From Amia ocellicauda (Eukaryota > Chordata > Actinopteri > Amiiformes > Amiidae), in contig NC_089863.1 of NCBI RefSeq assembly GCF_036373705.1, positions 4,963,857 through 5,027,856 on the forward strand: a stretch of 64,000 bases of DNA, read 5' to 3'. The translations under genes were made by a program, and so were the position numbers. This document shows positions 1 to 11,442 of this stretch, piece by piece. The notes beneath the pieces were generated by a model. It made no database searches and was not told where the DNA came from. It saw only the letters and a program-made list of their open reading frames with translations. Positions within the stretch are counted from its first letter, which is position 1, and the number at the start of each line of letters is the position of its first letter.

Positions 1-120
1 ATCCGCTCCAGTGTCTCCCCCCCCACCCCCCTGTCACGTCTCTCCTCCCCACAGTGCTTTTGTTATTTTTGGTTGTACTTTCCCTGTTTGTGTCTCCCTC
101 CTGACAGACGGGTGGGCGGC

Positions 121-126
121 AATAAA
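121..126 (+). promoter_or_regulatory. Candidate poly(A) signal of an upstream gene
   Basis: An AATAAA hexamer follows a T-rich stretch and is followed within 30 bases by a C/T-rich tract. It could end a + strand gene lying to the left of the window. No coding sequence leads into it here, so a chance hexamer is equally possible. Confidence 0.22.
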
Positions 127-1923
127 GTCACACAGCGCCTCATCTTTGCTCTGAATCTCTAACCCCCACCCCCCCCTCAACCCAATAAACCCGTCCTTGA
201 TCTTTATCTGCCTTATTCAATATCTGGCAGAAGTGATTTAATTCTATTCAGACGCCAAAATGGGCCCCTTGTTTGTGGGCCGGCGTACGATATAGGGGAC
301 ATATTTTAAATCTGATTTAGTCTGTTTTCCACTTCTATATGTTGTAGGTGGGAAATATAGGGTTGACATTGAATCTATAACATAGATACATAGATAACAG
401 GCTCAAACAGATTTAAAATACGTCCCCTATATTTTTCATTTGGGACAATTTTGGCATCTGAACAATATAAGGGCCACACATTCCTGCCAGACGTAAAAAC
501 GCGTATGCGTGTGTTCCCTATGGGTGGGGTGCTACAGTCACAGACTTTTATTGATTTATTGATTGATTGGTTATTTGATTGAGACCTTGGCACCTCAACC
601 CCACGCCTGTCTCCCTCCCCCACCCCGCTGTGTTTCAGAGGCATGAGTAAGGAGCGGCTGTGAATGGGGCCACGCTCAGAGCCTACGTGGGGCCAACGTC
701 TCCCCCTCTGCCCCCCCAGACCGCAACGCCCTGCGCTGTGAGACCCAGGACCCCAGGTCAGTGAGGGTTGCTGTTCCTTTAACAATCCACAGAGCAGTAA
801 TTAATATTTAATGATAATAATAATAACAGTAATAATAATACATACATGGGCTGCCTTGGCAGAGCGCATAGAGAGAGAGAGAGAGACTTGTGGGACACAA
901 TGCCAAGCAGAAAACAGAGTAGCCTCTAACACAGTAGCCTTGTATCTGGTTTGGTCCTCGCCGGAGGCTGGTGTTGAGATTGTAGCGCTGTGTGTGTGTG
1001 TGTGTGTGTGTGTTGACGGGAGGCCAAGCATGCCAGATTGAATGTGCTGATTTTAATCGGGCAGGGCTCTGTATGCAGGTGTGTACGGTGTGTATAGATC
1101 GGCTAGAGACGTGAGAAACAAAGGCCTGGGAAACTGATCCAATTAAGCAATTACCCCCAGTTAGCTGATTGATTGAGCTGAGGTGGAAGCCAGAAAGCAA
1201 AACAAAGCAGGAGACACCTCGGCGCCGGTGCGCAGGGGTGCCCTGGTAAATCCGCGGACTGTGGCAGCCCAGGGTACAGTCCAGGCCTGGTGTGGGACGG
1301 CACAGACCCACCAGGACCACAGGGAAGCGCCGAGGCCCTGTAAGGGTCCGGCCACAGCGCGGTCTGGTGCACAGAGCGCCATGTGGGCCGGCGGAGGAAT
1401 TCCCACCGTGTGTGAGACGCCGTTCACAGACACTGTTCGGCGTCTACGTGACGGATCGCTGGTCGCAGCTACGCCCCCCCCACCCCTCCATGTCTACCTC
1501 ACCGCCCCCCCCCCCACCTTGAAAAAAAAAAAAAGAAAAACCACACAGGGAGAGAGGGAAGAAAGAGAGTTGAAAAAGAAGCGACGACATGAAAGGAGTG
1601 ATTCCGAAACACGGAGGGGTCAGGGAGGAACGCGGAATCCAAATGCGGTTGCCATGGTGATGCACGGGCTGATACACAAAGAGGGAGAGAGGGAGAGGGA
1701 GGAAGAGAGAGAGAGGAGGGGAGCGGGGTGGCTGCAGTGAAGCGAACGAGAGAGAGGGAGAGCGAGAGAGACAGACAGAATGGAAGGAAGTCTGGTTACA
1801 CACACACACACACACACACAAAGGTTCCAGAAAACTCCCGCCCTCCCTCCTCATCCCCCCTTCCCTCCTCCTCTCCCTCCCTCTCTATCTCCTTTTCAGT
1901 TTCCGCTCAGTAACCTCTCTGTG

Positions 1924-1975
<52 letters not shown>

Positions 1976-2083
1976 TGCGGTCTCCCTGTCTCTCTGCCTC
2001 CTTCTCTCACTCTCTCTCTCTGTCTCCCTCTGTCTGTCTCCTTATCTCCCTCTCTATCTGTTTCCCTCCCTCTCTCCCTCTTC

Positions 2084-2124
<41 letters not shown>

Positions 2125-2535
2125 ACCACCACACAATCCACCTTGGGCCCATTGATAGGCCTTCCTCTGTGTATGTTTACCGTGGGGTTTGTGTGCCGTG
2201 GCCCTAGTCTAATCCTTACTTATTACTTATTATTATATTGGGCAACAGCTAGAACACCTCTGGGAGGAACTGTAGTGGGGGGTACTATCAGGAGGATTGT
2301 TCCAGTTCTCCTTGTCAGACTCACAGCTCTTGGTACAGCCACGGGACAGATTACGACATGCATAATCTGCACAGGGCATGGGGCCCCCGGCTAGTAGGCC
2401 TTGAACGCGCTTGGCCTACAGCGGGAGCCGGGAAGGTCGGGGGGCAGAGCTCCCAGACGGCCGTCTCCCCTCCTCGGTCCTCTCCCCCATCCGTCAGTGC
2501 TGTTAATTGAAACGGCGTAATTAGACATGCATTGG

Positions 2536-2586
<51 letters not shown>

Positions 2587-3310
2587 GTAGTCATAGATCT
2601 CGGGAGAACAAGCAAAACAAACCTAAAAAAGTAATGAAATCAACCCAAACAAAATGGAATTACAGAGAGAGAGGTTATGACTAAATCATTCCCGTATGCC
2701 TTGACTGACTAGACATGGAGCCCGTGGTGCCTCAGGGTATTCCCGGGGCCCGGAGTGGTCAGGCACAGTGAGGGCCCGATGCCGAACCAGGAAACCACGG
2801 CGAGACGGCAGTATAGCACACTGAGTCAGACCAGGGCCACGGCATGCAAACCTCGCGGTAAACGGACGCAGGATAGCGAGGGTTCGAGTGAACGGTGTGT
2901 GCGGCACAATCCTCTCCTGCTCGGGATCGATACTTTTCCTGCCTCGCTGTCCGTGGGTCTGTGGCCCCCCGCCGCGTTGTGCGAACTTGTTTAAATGCGG
3001 CCATTATATAGGCGCCCGTTCGGTTTTAAAGGGACGGTGCATCCCTGCCCGTTCTCTCCCCCGTCTGCCTCCAGAAAGATCAGTTTGATAAACACCAAAG
3101 GCGACGGGCGGCGGACGCTGGAAAACAAACACAAACTCACTAACCTCCCTCCCAAAACAAACAGACAAGAAAGCGTCCTTTTCTCTTTTTAATTTCCCCC
3201 CTGCTCTCTCTCTCTCATTTAAACCCATCTCAGTTTCGCTCTCCCTCTCCCTCTCTCTCGCTAATTTAGGGAACAGTACATCCCTCTCATCGACTGTCTC
3301 TCTCTCTTTC

Positions 3311-3376
<66 letters not shown>

Positions 3377-3550
3377 CTGCAAAGCTGGCATCATTCCTGT
3401 TTGTTTTCAGCCATTTTGGGGCTTCTAGTGCCTGTGAGGAACTGCTAAATGGCTGCCTCTCAGAATCTGGGAGCCCAGCAGCCTGCAAAACTCTCCTAAA
3501 AAAAAGAGAGAGAAGAAAAAAGGAAAGAAAAGAAAGAGAAAGCCAGCCAT

Positions 3551-3589
<39 letters not shown>

Positions 3590-3600
3590 TGAAGGGGGGG
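127..3600. other. Non-coding, simple-repeat-rich flank
   Basis: I find no supportable coding exon. The stretch holds short tandem repeats: TG repeats near 990-1013, GA-rich 1680-1775, AC near 1799-1820, long CT tracts 1921-2123 and 2538-2584, and TG/GT tracts 3309-3374 and 3553-3588. The open frames in it are translations of these repeats (runs of Cys-Val, Ser-Leu, Arg-Glu, Thr-His) on both strands. It is probably upstream sequence of zbtb4. Confidence 0.6.
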
Positions 3601-3793
3601 GGGTTAGTAGGGGGGGCGTCAAAGGGAAGAGAGAGAGAGAAAAAAGAAAAAGCTAACTAACTACCCAGCGAGAGAGTGGCTCGTCAGACAGGGCCGGCTC
3701 GGGGAGTTAGCAAAAGTCAGTGAGCTGGAGGCGCCGCGGCACTGTGGTCTGAGCACAGACTGCGCTCCGAGATGCGGCTCCACGTTTTAAGAG
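3601..3793 (+). other. Candidate 5' non-coding first exon of zbtb4
   Basis: A CpG-richer block runs up to a strong-looking donor, AG followed by GTACGTAA at 3794. It is the best first-exon candidate upstream of the zbtb4 coding exon, whose acceptor is at 11425-11426. The block contains an ATG with seven codons before the donor. Joined to the coding exon this would be out of frame with the BTB start, so it would act as a short upstream ORF. This is inference from a splice-site match and base composition only; the transcription start is not visible. Confidence 0.3.
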
Positions 3794-3845
3794 GTACGTA
3801 ACCTTGCTGTTTACCCACTTGCTGCTAGAGGGAGAGGAGGAGGGA

Positions 3846-3882
<37 letters not shown>

Positions 3883-5389
3883 CATTGGTGGCTTTGGGTT
3901 TTTTTCTTTCTGGATTCTGGATTCATCCTCCTTTTCTACTTCTATTTGTGTGTGTGTGTGTGTGTGTGTGTGATTTTGCAGATTAAATTGGATGTTCGTC
4001 TCCGGGGGGGGGGGCTTTTTATTTTTATTTTATTTTTCTTTGCTCTGCTTTGTTTCTCTTTTCTTGCTGTTTTGTTGTGTCTGTTTTTGTTTTGTTTTGG
4101 GCCTGGTCGGGGGTTTGTTTACACCAAGGGGCCTGTGTCTAGGTGGGTGTCGTGGTGGGGGGGGGGGGGGTCCTTGTCGGCACATTATCTTGTGAAAGGT
4201 GAATCGTTGGGAAAGGGCCACAACAACAACAACAACACACACGCACGTACACAGATCCACAGCCGGGGACAAGAAAAACAACAATAACAATAATAGCAAA
4301 GATCCATTCAGCCGTTTTTGTTGTGCAGCTGGTTTTGGCAGCCATGTGGCGCTGAGTACGCACCAGGAATTTCGCAGCAGAAGTGTGTCAGTCTTTTTTG
4401 GTTTTGTGTTTCTGATGGAGTTCATTCAGGCTGGCGAAAAGGAAGACAACACTTCTCTCCAAACTCATCTCTCTCTCTCTCTCTCCCACAGTCTTGTCGC
4501 TAATATTATAAAGAGAGTTGTTGCTTTCCATCTCTGTGGTTTATTTGTTTTTTTTAGATGCGTATCCCCGCTCCCAGCGCCGTAAACAACCATCTGCGCA
4601 CTCCGAGTGGCCGTGCGGCGCGGCCCGGTGTTTCCCACAGCGCAGGAACACAGACCCGACGCGCTAACGAGGGAGCGTCTCGGCGGATCGTAATGGGACG
4701 CCCTCGAGGCGCCGGGGGGAAGGAGGGCGAGGGGGTGCCACACTCGTTATTGTCAGACTTGGCGGACGTTCGGGGGGCCAGATGGGATGGTGATGAAATG
4801 AGGAGAGAGAAAGGGGGGGGGGGGGGAGGAAAACAAACAGATCAGAAAGAGAGAAAGTCTGCGCACGTCGTCGGTCAGGAAAAACAAAAAAGGCCAGTCG
4901 TGTCTTTGGGGAGAAAAGAGAAAGACGGGGAAGGAGTGTCTGTCTCCCGTCCTGTCTGATCAGAATGTTCTCCCACGAGGACCCGGGCCAGATTGCTGGC
5001 GTACCGGGGGCCTTTTCTAGGTGTCTGTGCCCGCTAATCCGATCTGAACACCCCCCCACCCTCCGCTGCCGCTTGTGAGAGGGAGGCCTCGGTTTTATTT
5101 TTGTCTCTGCCTGTCATTGTGTGGCGTCGCCGGTGCCCTCGGGGTGAGCGAGTGGGCGTCTGCTGCCGGTTTATTTGCTCTCCCGGCCGCTTAACACAAT
5201 AAGTGTTGCCGTGGCAGAAACCCTGCCGTCACAGATATCGGGGATTGGGGTGGGGGGGTGAATTGCACTGCTGCACAGAGCTCTGCGGCCCACTGCTCCC
5301 TGAAGCCTGCGCAGCGCTGAGCTCTCCCCTCTACTAACACCAACATTTATTTATAGGCATTGTGGGATACTGTGCCGAAGGATTTGTGT
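3794..5389. other. Non-coding stretch, putative zbtb4 intron
   Basis: No gene seen. It contains GA and TG microsatellites (3844-3880, 3946-3972), G-runs at about 4006-4013 and 4157-4170, and a moderately CpG-rich segment at 4560-5300 that may be part of a promoter CpG island. Confidence 0.5.
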
Positions 5390-5394
5390 TGTAT

Positions 5395-8357
5395 GTAGTA
5401 CAGGGCCCGGACTGGAGCCGGCACTGTGTGGACTATAGTACAGGGCCCGGACTGGAGCCGGCACTGTGTGGACTATAGTACAGGGCCTGGACTGGAGCCG
5501 GCGCCGTGAGGACTGTAGTACAGGGCCTGGACTGCAGTCAGCGCTGTGTGGACTATAGTACTATAGACTGGAGCTGTGTGGACTGTAGTGCAGGGCCCGG
5601 ACTGGAGCTGTGTGGACTATTATACAGGGCCCAGACTGGAGTTGTGTGGACTATTATACAGGGTCCAGACTTGAGCTGGCGCTGTGTGGACTATAGCACA
5701 GGGCCCGGACTGGAGCTGTGTGGACTGTAGTACAGGGCCCGGACTGGAGCTGTGTGGACTGTAGTACAGGGCCCGGACTGGAGCTGTGTGGACTATAGCA
5801 CAGGGCCCGGACTGGGGCTGCGTGGACTGTAGTACAGGGCCCAGACTGGAGCTGTGTGGACTATTATACAGGGCCCGGACTGGAGCCGTGTGGACTGTAG
5901 TACAGGGCCCGGACTGGAGCTGTGTGGACTATAGCACAGGGCCCGGACTGGAGCTCTGTGGACTATAGCACAGGGCCCGGACTGGGGCTGTGTGGACTGT
6001 AGTACAGGGCCCAGACTGGAGCTGTGTGGTCTATTATACAGGGCCCAGACTGGAGCCGGCGCTGTGTGGACTATAGCACAGGGCCCGGACTGGATCTGTG
6101 TGGACTATAGTACAGGGCCCGGACTGGAGCTGTGTGGACTATAGCACAGGGCCCGGACTGGAGCTGTGTGGACTATAGCACAGGGCCCGGACTGGAGCTG
6201 TGTGGACTGTAGTACAGGGCCCGGGCTGGAGCTGTGTGGACTATTATACAGGGTCCAGACTTGAGCCGGCGCTGTGTGGACTATAGCACAAGGCCCGGAT
6301 TGGAGCCGTGTGGACTATAGCACAGGGCCCGGATTGGAGCCGTGTGGACTATAGCACAGGGCCCGGACTGGAGCTGTGTGGACTATAGCACAGGGCCCGG
6401 ACTGGAGCTGTGTGGACTGTAGTACAGGGTCCGGACTGGAGCCGGCGCTGTGTGGACTATAGCACAGGGCCCGGACTGGAGCTGTGTGGACTATTATACA
6501 GGGTCCAGACTTGAGCCGGTGCTGTGTGGACTGTATTGCAGGGCCCGGACTGGAGCTGTGTGGACTATTATACAGGGTCCAGACTTGAGCCGGCGCTGTG
6601 TGGACTATAGCACAAGGCCCGGATTGGAGCCGTGTGGACTATAGCACAGGGCCCGGATTGGAGCCGTGTGGACTATAGCACAGGGCCCGGACTGGAGCTG
6701 TGTGGACTATAGCACAGGGCCCGGACTGGAGCTGTGTGGACTGTAGTACAGGGTCCGGACTGGAGCCGGCGCTGTGTGGACTATAGCACAGGGCCCGGAC
6801 TGGAGCTGTGTGGACTATTATACAGGGTCCAGACTTGAGCCGGTGCTGTGTGGACTGTATTGCAGGGCCCGGACTGGAGCTGTGTGGACTATTATACAGG
6901 GCCCGGGCTGGACCTGTGTGGACTATTATACAGGGCCCAGAGTGGAGCCGGCACTGTGTGGTCTATAGTACAGGGCCCGGACTGGAGCTGTGTGGACTAT
7001 AGCACAGGGCCCGGACTGGAGCTGTGTGGACTATAGTACAGGGCCCGGACTGGAGCCGGCGCTGTGTGGACTATAGCACAGGGCCCGGACTGGAGCTGTG
7101 TGGACTGTAGTACAGGGTCCGGACTGGAGCCGGTGCTGTGTGAACTGTATTGCAGGGCCTGGACTGGAGCTGTGTGAACTATGGCACAGGGCCCTGACTG
7201 GAGCCGGCGCTGTGTGAACTATAGCACAGGGCCCGGACTGGAGCCGGCGCTGTGTGGACTATAGCACAGGGCCCGGACTGGAGCTGTGTGGACTATAGTA
7301 CAGGGCCCAGACTGGAGCTGTGTGGACTATAGCACAGGGCCCGGACTGGAGCTGTGTGGACTATAGTACAGGGCACAGACTGGAGCTGTGTGGACTATAG
7401 CACAGGGCCCGGACTGGAGCTGTGTGGACTATAGTACAGGGCACAGACTGGAGCTGTGTGGACTATAGCACAGGGCCCGGACTGGAGCTGTGTGGACTAT
7501 ATTACAGGGCCCAGACTGGAGCCATGTGGACTATAGCACAGGGCCCGGACTGGAGCCGGCGCTGTGTGGACTATAGCACAGGGCCCGGACTGGAGCTGTG
7601 TGGACTATAGTACAGGGCCCAGACTGGAGCTGTGTGGACTATAGCACAGGGCCCGGACTGGAGCTGTGTGGACTATAGCACAGGGCCCGGACTGGAGCCG
7701 GCGCTGTGTGGACTATAGCACAGGGCTCGGACTGGAGCTGTGTGGACTGTAGTACAGGGCCCGGACTGGAGCTAGCGCTGTGTGGACTGTAGTACAGGGC
7801 CCGGACTGGAGCCGGCGCTGTGTGGACTATAGTACAGGGCTCGGACTGGAGCTGTGTGGACTGTAGTACAGGGCCCGGACTGGAGCCGGCGCTGTGTGGA
7901 CTATAGCACAGGGCCCGGACTGGAGCTGTGTGGACTATATTACAGGGCCCAGACTGGAGCCATGTGGACTATAGCACAGGGCCCGGACTGGAGCCGGCGC
8001 TGTGTGGACTATAGCACAGGGCCCGGACTGGAGCTGTGTGGACTATAGTACAGGGCCCAGACTGGAGCTGTGTGGACTATAGCACAGGGCCCGGACTGGA
8101 GCTGTGTGGACTATAGCACAGGGCCCGGACTGGAGCCGGCGCTGTGTGGACTATAGCACAGGGCTCGGACTGGAGCTGTGTGGACTGTAGTACAGGGCCC
8201 GGACTGGAGCTAGCGCTGTGTGGACTGTAGTACAGGGCCCGGACTGGAGCCGGCGCTGTGTGGACTATAGTACAGGGCTCGGACTGGAGCTGTGTGGACT
8301 GTAGTACAGGGCCCGGACTGGAGCCGGCGCTGTGTGGACTATAGCACAGGGCCCGGA
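5395..8357. repeat. 3 kb GC-rich minisatellite, 34/40-bp units
   Basis: About 80 head-to-tail units begin with GGGCCCGGACTGGAG and end with a TGGACTATAGCACA-type segment. Two unit lengths alternate: about 34 bp (GGAGCTGTGTGG form) and about 40 bp (GGAGCCGGCGCTGTGTGG form with six extra bases). Larger blocks also recur: a 324-bp shift links 6247 with 6571, and a 438-bp shift links 7501 with 7939. The array therefore grew by copying multi-unit blocks. Since 34 is not a multiple of three, open frames cycle through the unit and are not genes. It lies in the presumed zbtb4 5' intron. Confidence 0.95.
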
Positions 8358-9630
8358 TGGCAGCTGTTTCTTTAAACAATGTCCTTCGTTTCCCACCTGA
8401 CGGTTACAACATGACCCGACCCATGTCTGAGTGGAAAGTCAGGCGTACCAGGCTCCACTTTGTCGCAGTCGGGCCGTTTCTCTGCTGGTGTTGGTGCCGG
8501 TGGGCTGCTATTTCCCTTGCGCAAGTTTACTTGGGTACACTTTCACCTGGGGCTGTTGCCCTTTCATTGGAGTTGTAAACAACATTTCAGTACAGACTTT
8601 CCCAGGTCTGTCCAGTGATTTCCTACGGGTTCAGCAACCCAGTTTCCCTGTGTCGTCCCACCCTGGGCCTCGCGCTGTAACCACGTTGCGGTATGGGCAG
8701 CAGCTGTCCTCGGCCACACGGAGGCCCAATTAGACGAGGATTAGGGGCAGTCTGTGCCCCTCGCTCTGTTTTGCTGTAAATAACAAATCCCATGACCCCC
8801 CACCGATGCAGGGGCCTGCGTTCTCCGATGCGCCCCACTGGCTGCCTGTGACCTCCGCCCGGTGGAGGGGAAGAAAGATGAGAGAAAAATAGTTTCAGAT
8901 GACAGATGAGATGCTTCTTCTTTGGCCGGCGCCTCAGTCTGCATGTCTTGGGGGGTTTGTGCAGAAGCTGACGGTTCCCAGGCGGCCGTTTTCACTTTAA
9001 ACTTTGTTGAAGGTGGGTGTTAAAGCTGCCGGCAGAGAGACATCCACGTCCAGCAGAGACACATCTGATAGGGGATGCAACAGGACCGCCATTTCTCATC
9101 TTTCTCGTGCGTTACAGAGATTGAAAACTTGGGTTCTCGATCCAGTCCTGTTCCCCACCATGGCCACCTGCGTTTTCTCTCCGGGGGGCTCTGGGTTGGT
9201 ATTGACGGGAGAAGACAGGCGAAAACTGCGACAGCATCCTGAGTGCCCTCCACGGTGTGGTGTTGTCAAAACGTTCCCAAACAACGTTATAAACTGACAT
9301 GTTTAACTACATTAAAGGGATGCAATATCAGACAAATGCTGTTTATCAAACACAGATTAAACAGTTTAATTGAAATGAAAAATGGATCTAACGAGATATA
9401 CGGTCACGCTTCGTATGGTTGTGCGATTTGTAGGAGGGACCCCTGACAGGTGCAGACAACGATACTGCGCCAAATGCTCTGTGGGGGGGGCGGGGTCACG
9501 TATTTTTTTCGCACGGCGTCTCATACTAAAGTGCTATATACTGCCTCCCCCACTGTTTAAAATAATGAAGTAGCTCAAATCGCACACATTACGAGCCCAG
9601 GTGCTTCAGGTCCAGTGAGGTGACTGAGAG
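8358..9630. other. Unique non-coding sequence, nothing recognised
   Basis: Mixed-composition sequence without splice-supported exons or recognisable repeats. Short open frames on both strands have no domain-like features. Confidence 0.45.
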
Positions 9631-9637
9631 CTCGGAC

Positions 9638-10032
9638 TGCGTGTGTGTGCGTGTGTGTGTATTGGCTGGTGCATTTCTTGCGAGTGTGTGTCCGCCTCTG
9701 AAGGGGCTGGGGAATCAGTGTGTTTGTGTCTGTGTTTATGTGTGTATCTATTACAGTGTGTGTATTTTTGCTCAATTGTGTGTGTATTACAGTTTGTGTG
9801 TGTGTGTTAGTCTGTTCATCTTACAGTGTGAGTGTGTGTGTGTGTCTTAGATAGTGTGTATGTGTTTGTGTCCTCACAGTGTGTGTGTGTGTGTGTGTGT
9901 GTCTCACAGTGTGTGAGTGTGTGTTTGTGTCTCACAGTGTGTGAGTGTGTGTTTGTGTCACACAGTGTGTGTGTGTGTGTGTCTCACAGTGTGTGAGTGT
10001 GTGTTTGTGTCACACAGTGTGTGTGTGTGTAT
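9638..10032. repeat. TG-rich compound microsatellite
   Basis: Long TG tracts are interrupted by recurrent CTCACAG or CACACAG and TGAG or TTTG interruptions, giving an imperfect higher-order repeat at roughly 9880-10030. Confidence 0.85.
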
Positions 10033-10186
10033 TTCCTCACAGCCGTTCTGTCTGTCAGCCTCCCTGCAATAACAGGCCTGACCTAGTTTCTGGTTCAGGG
10101 CTGCACTCGGGCTGTGGAATTTTACAGGACGGCCGTCTCTCTGAGCAGAGCGGAAAAAGCCACGGAGGCGAGAGAGGAAGGAGAGG

Positions 10187-10278
<92 letters not shown>

Positions 10279-10283
10279 GCGAG
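10187..10283. repeat. (GA)n microsatellite
   Basis: An almost pure GA run of about 80 bases ends in a short GAGC run (10266-10283). It creates long false open frames on both strands. Confidence 0.9.
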
Positions 10284-10299
10284 AAAGGCAGGCATACAG

Positions 10300-11426
10300 C
10301 CGGGTTTCTGGCCATGTACGCAGGCCGGCCCTCCGAGTCGGATCCCAGAGTGTAAATAGCGAGGCAGCGCTGGGGCTGTGATCTTTTTTATTTTGTCTGC
10401 GGACGGCGAGCGCAGGAACGGTTCTCTGCAGCAATGGCGCCCGACGGAAAATGTGTGTCATCGAGATTTGGTTTCCTTCGCTGTGTTTGTTTGGTGTTTG
10501 CCTTTTTTTTTTTCTCATGCAGAAAGCTTCAGATAGAGTCTTTCCCTTTTGTTTCTCTTTTATCTCGGGCTCCGCAAAGACTAGATGTGGGGGGGATGTT
10601 TGTATATATATGTATAAATATATATATATATATTTTGGTTTGGCCTACTTTGTGCAGCGTTTCAGGTAAAACAGACGCTCGAAAAATATAATAATAAAGA
10701 AGAAATATTAATAAGAGAACAGTTGTTGTGGGCTGTGGGTCAGAGGTTTATTAATCTTTGCTGTTGTGTCATATCGATGATGTCGTTTTGTCTGCATTAT
10801 ATATATATATCTTTCTGTTCTTGCTCTTGCTTGTCTCACTGTCCTGTTGAGAGCGATGCTAGGCCTTAAGCTTCTTACGCCCCCTCCCTCCGGTCCTGTT
10901 CCTTTCATGACAGGAAAGCCTTATTTCTCATATTTGACCAGGGTCTACTTGGCCAAGATACCCCGAGCAGGCCTGTAGAATATGATTTAAAACCACGGCA
11001 TCACCGCTCTGATGTCATCAGAGAGCGCCCGAAGTCCAGGGAGGGTTCGGGCTATTCAAACAGCTGTCACTCCTTTTTTTTTTCGAGCTGCCCCCCGATT
11101 CTGCTGTGATTTCACCAGTGGAGTGAAACCTTGCCCCCTGCAAATCCCCCCCCACGCCCACACAGAGCTATTTTATCCTTTCATGTACGGCGTTTTCCTT
11201 CCTGCAAGATTAACCTCTCCCCCTCTCTCTCTCTCTCTCACTCCCCCTCTCCCTCTCTCAGTGCAGTGTCAAAGTAATGGCCAGTCTGTATGTGTGTCAG
11301 TGTGTCAGTCAGTGTGACTTCATTAACCTCCATCTCTCTCTCTCTCAGTGCAGTGTAGTGTGCAATGTAGTGATCAGTCTGTCCATCGGCCAGGCTGTAC
11401 TAACCCCACCTGTCTCCCTCCCCCAG
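10300..11426. other. Putative zbtb4 intron end with acceptor
   Basis: No gene is seen. An AT microsatellite is at 10600-10633. CT-rich and TGTCAGTC-rich tracts lead to a good polypyrimidine tract and the AG acceptor at 11425-11426 that opens the zbtb4 coding exon. Confidence 0.5.
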
Positions 11427-11442
11427 GTTGTGGCGCGACGCC

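Noticed and set aside
5395..8357. CRISPR-like regular repetition
   Set aside because: Units are directly adjacent without unique spacers, in a vertebrate genome: a minisatellite.
9958..10518. 186-residue minus-strand frame with Leu-Ser runs
   Set aside because: Translation of the GA/CT microsatellite.
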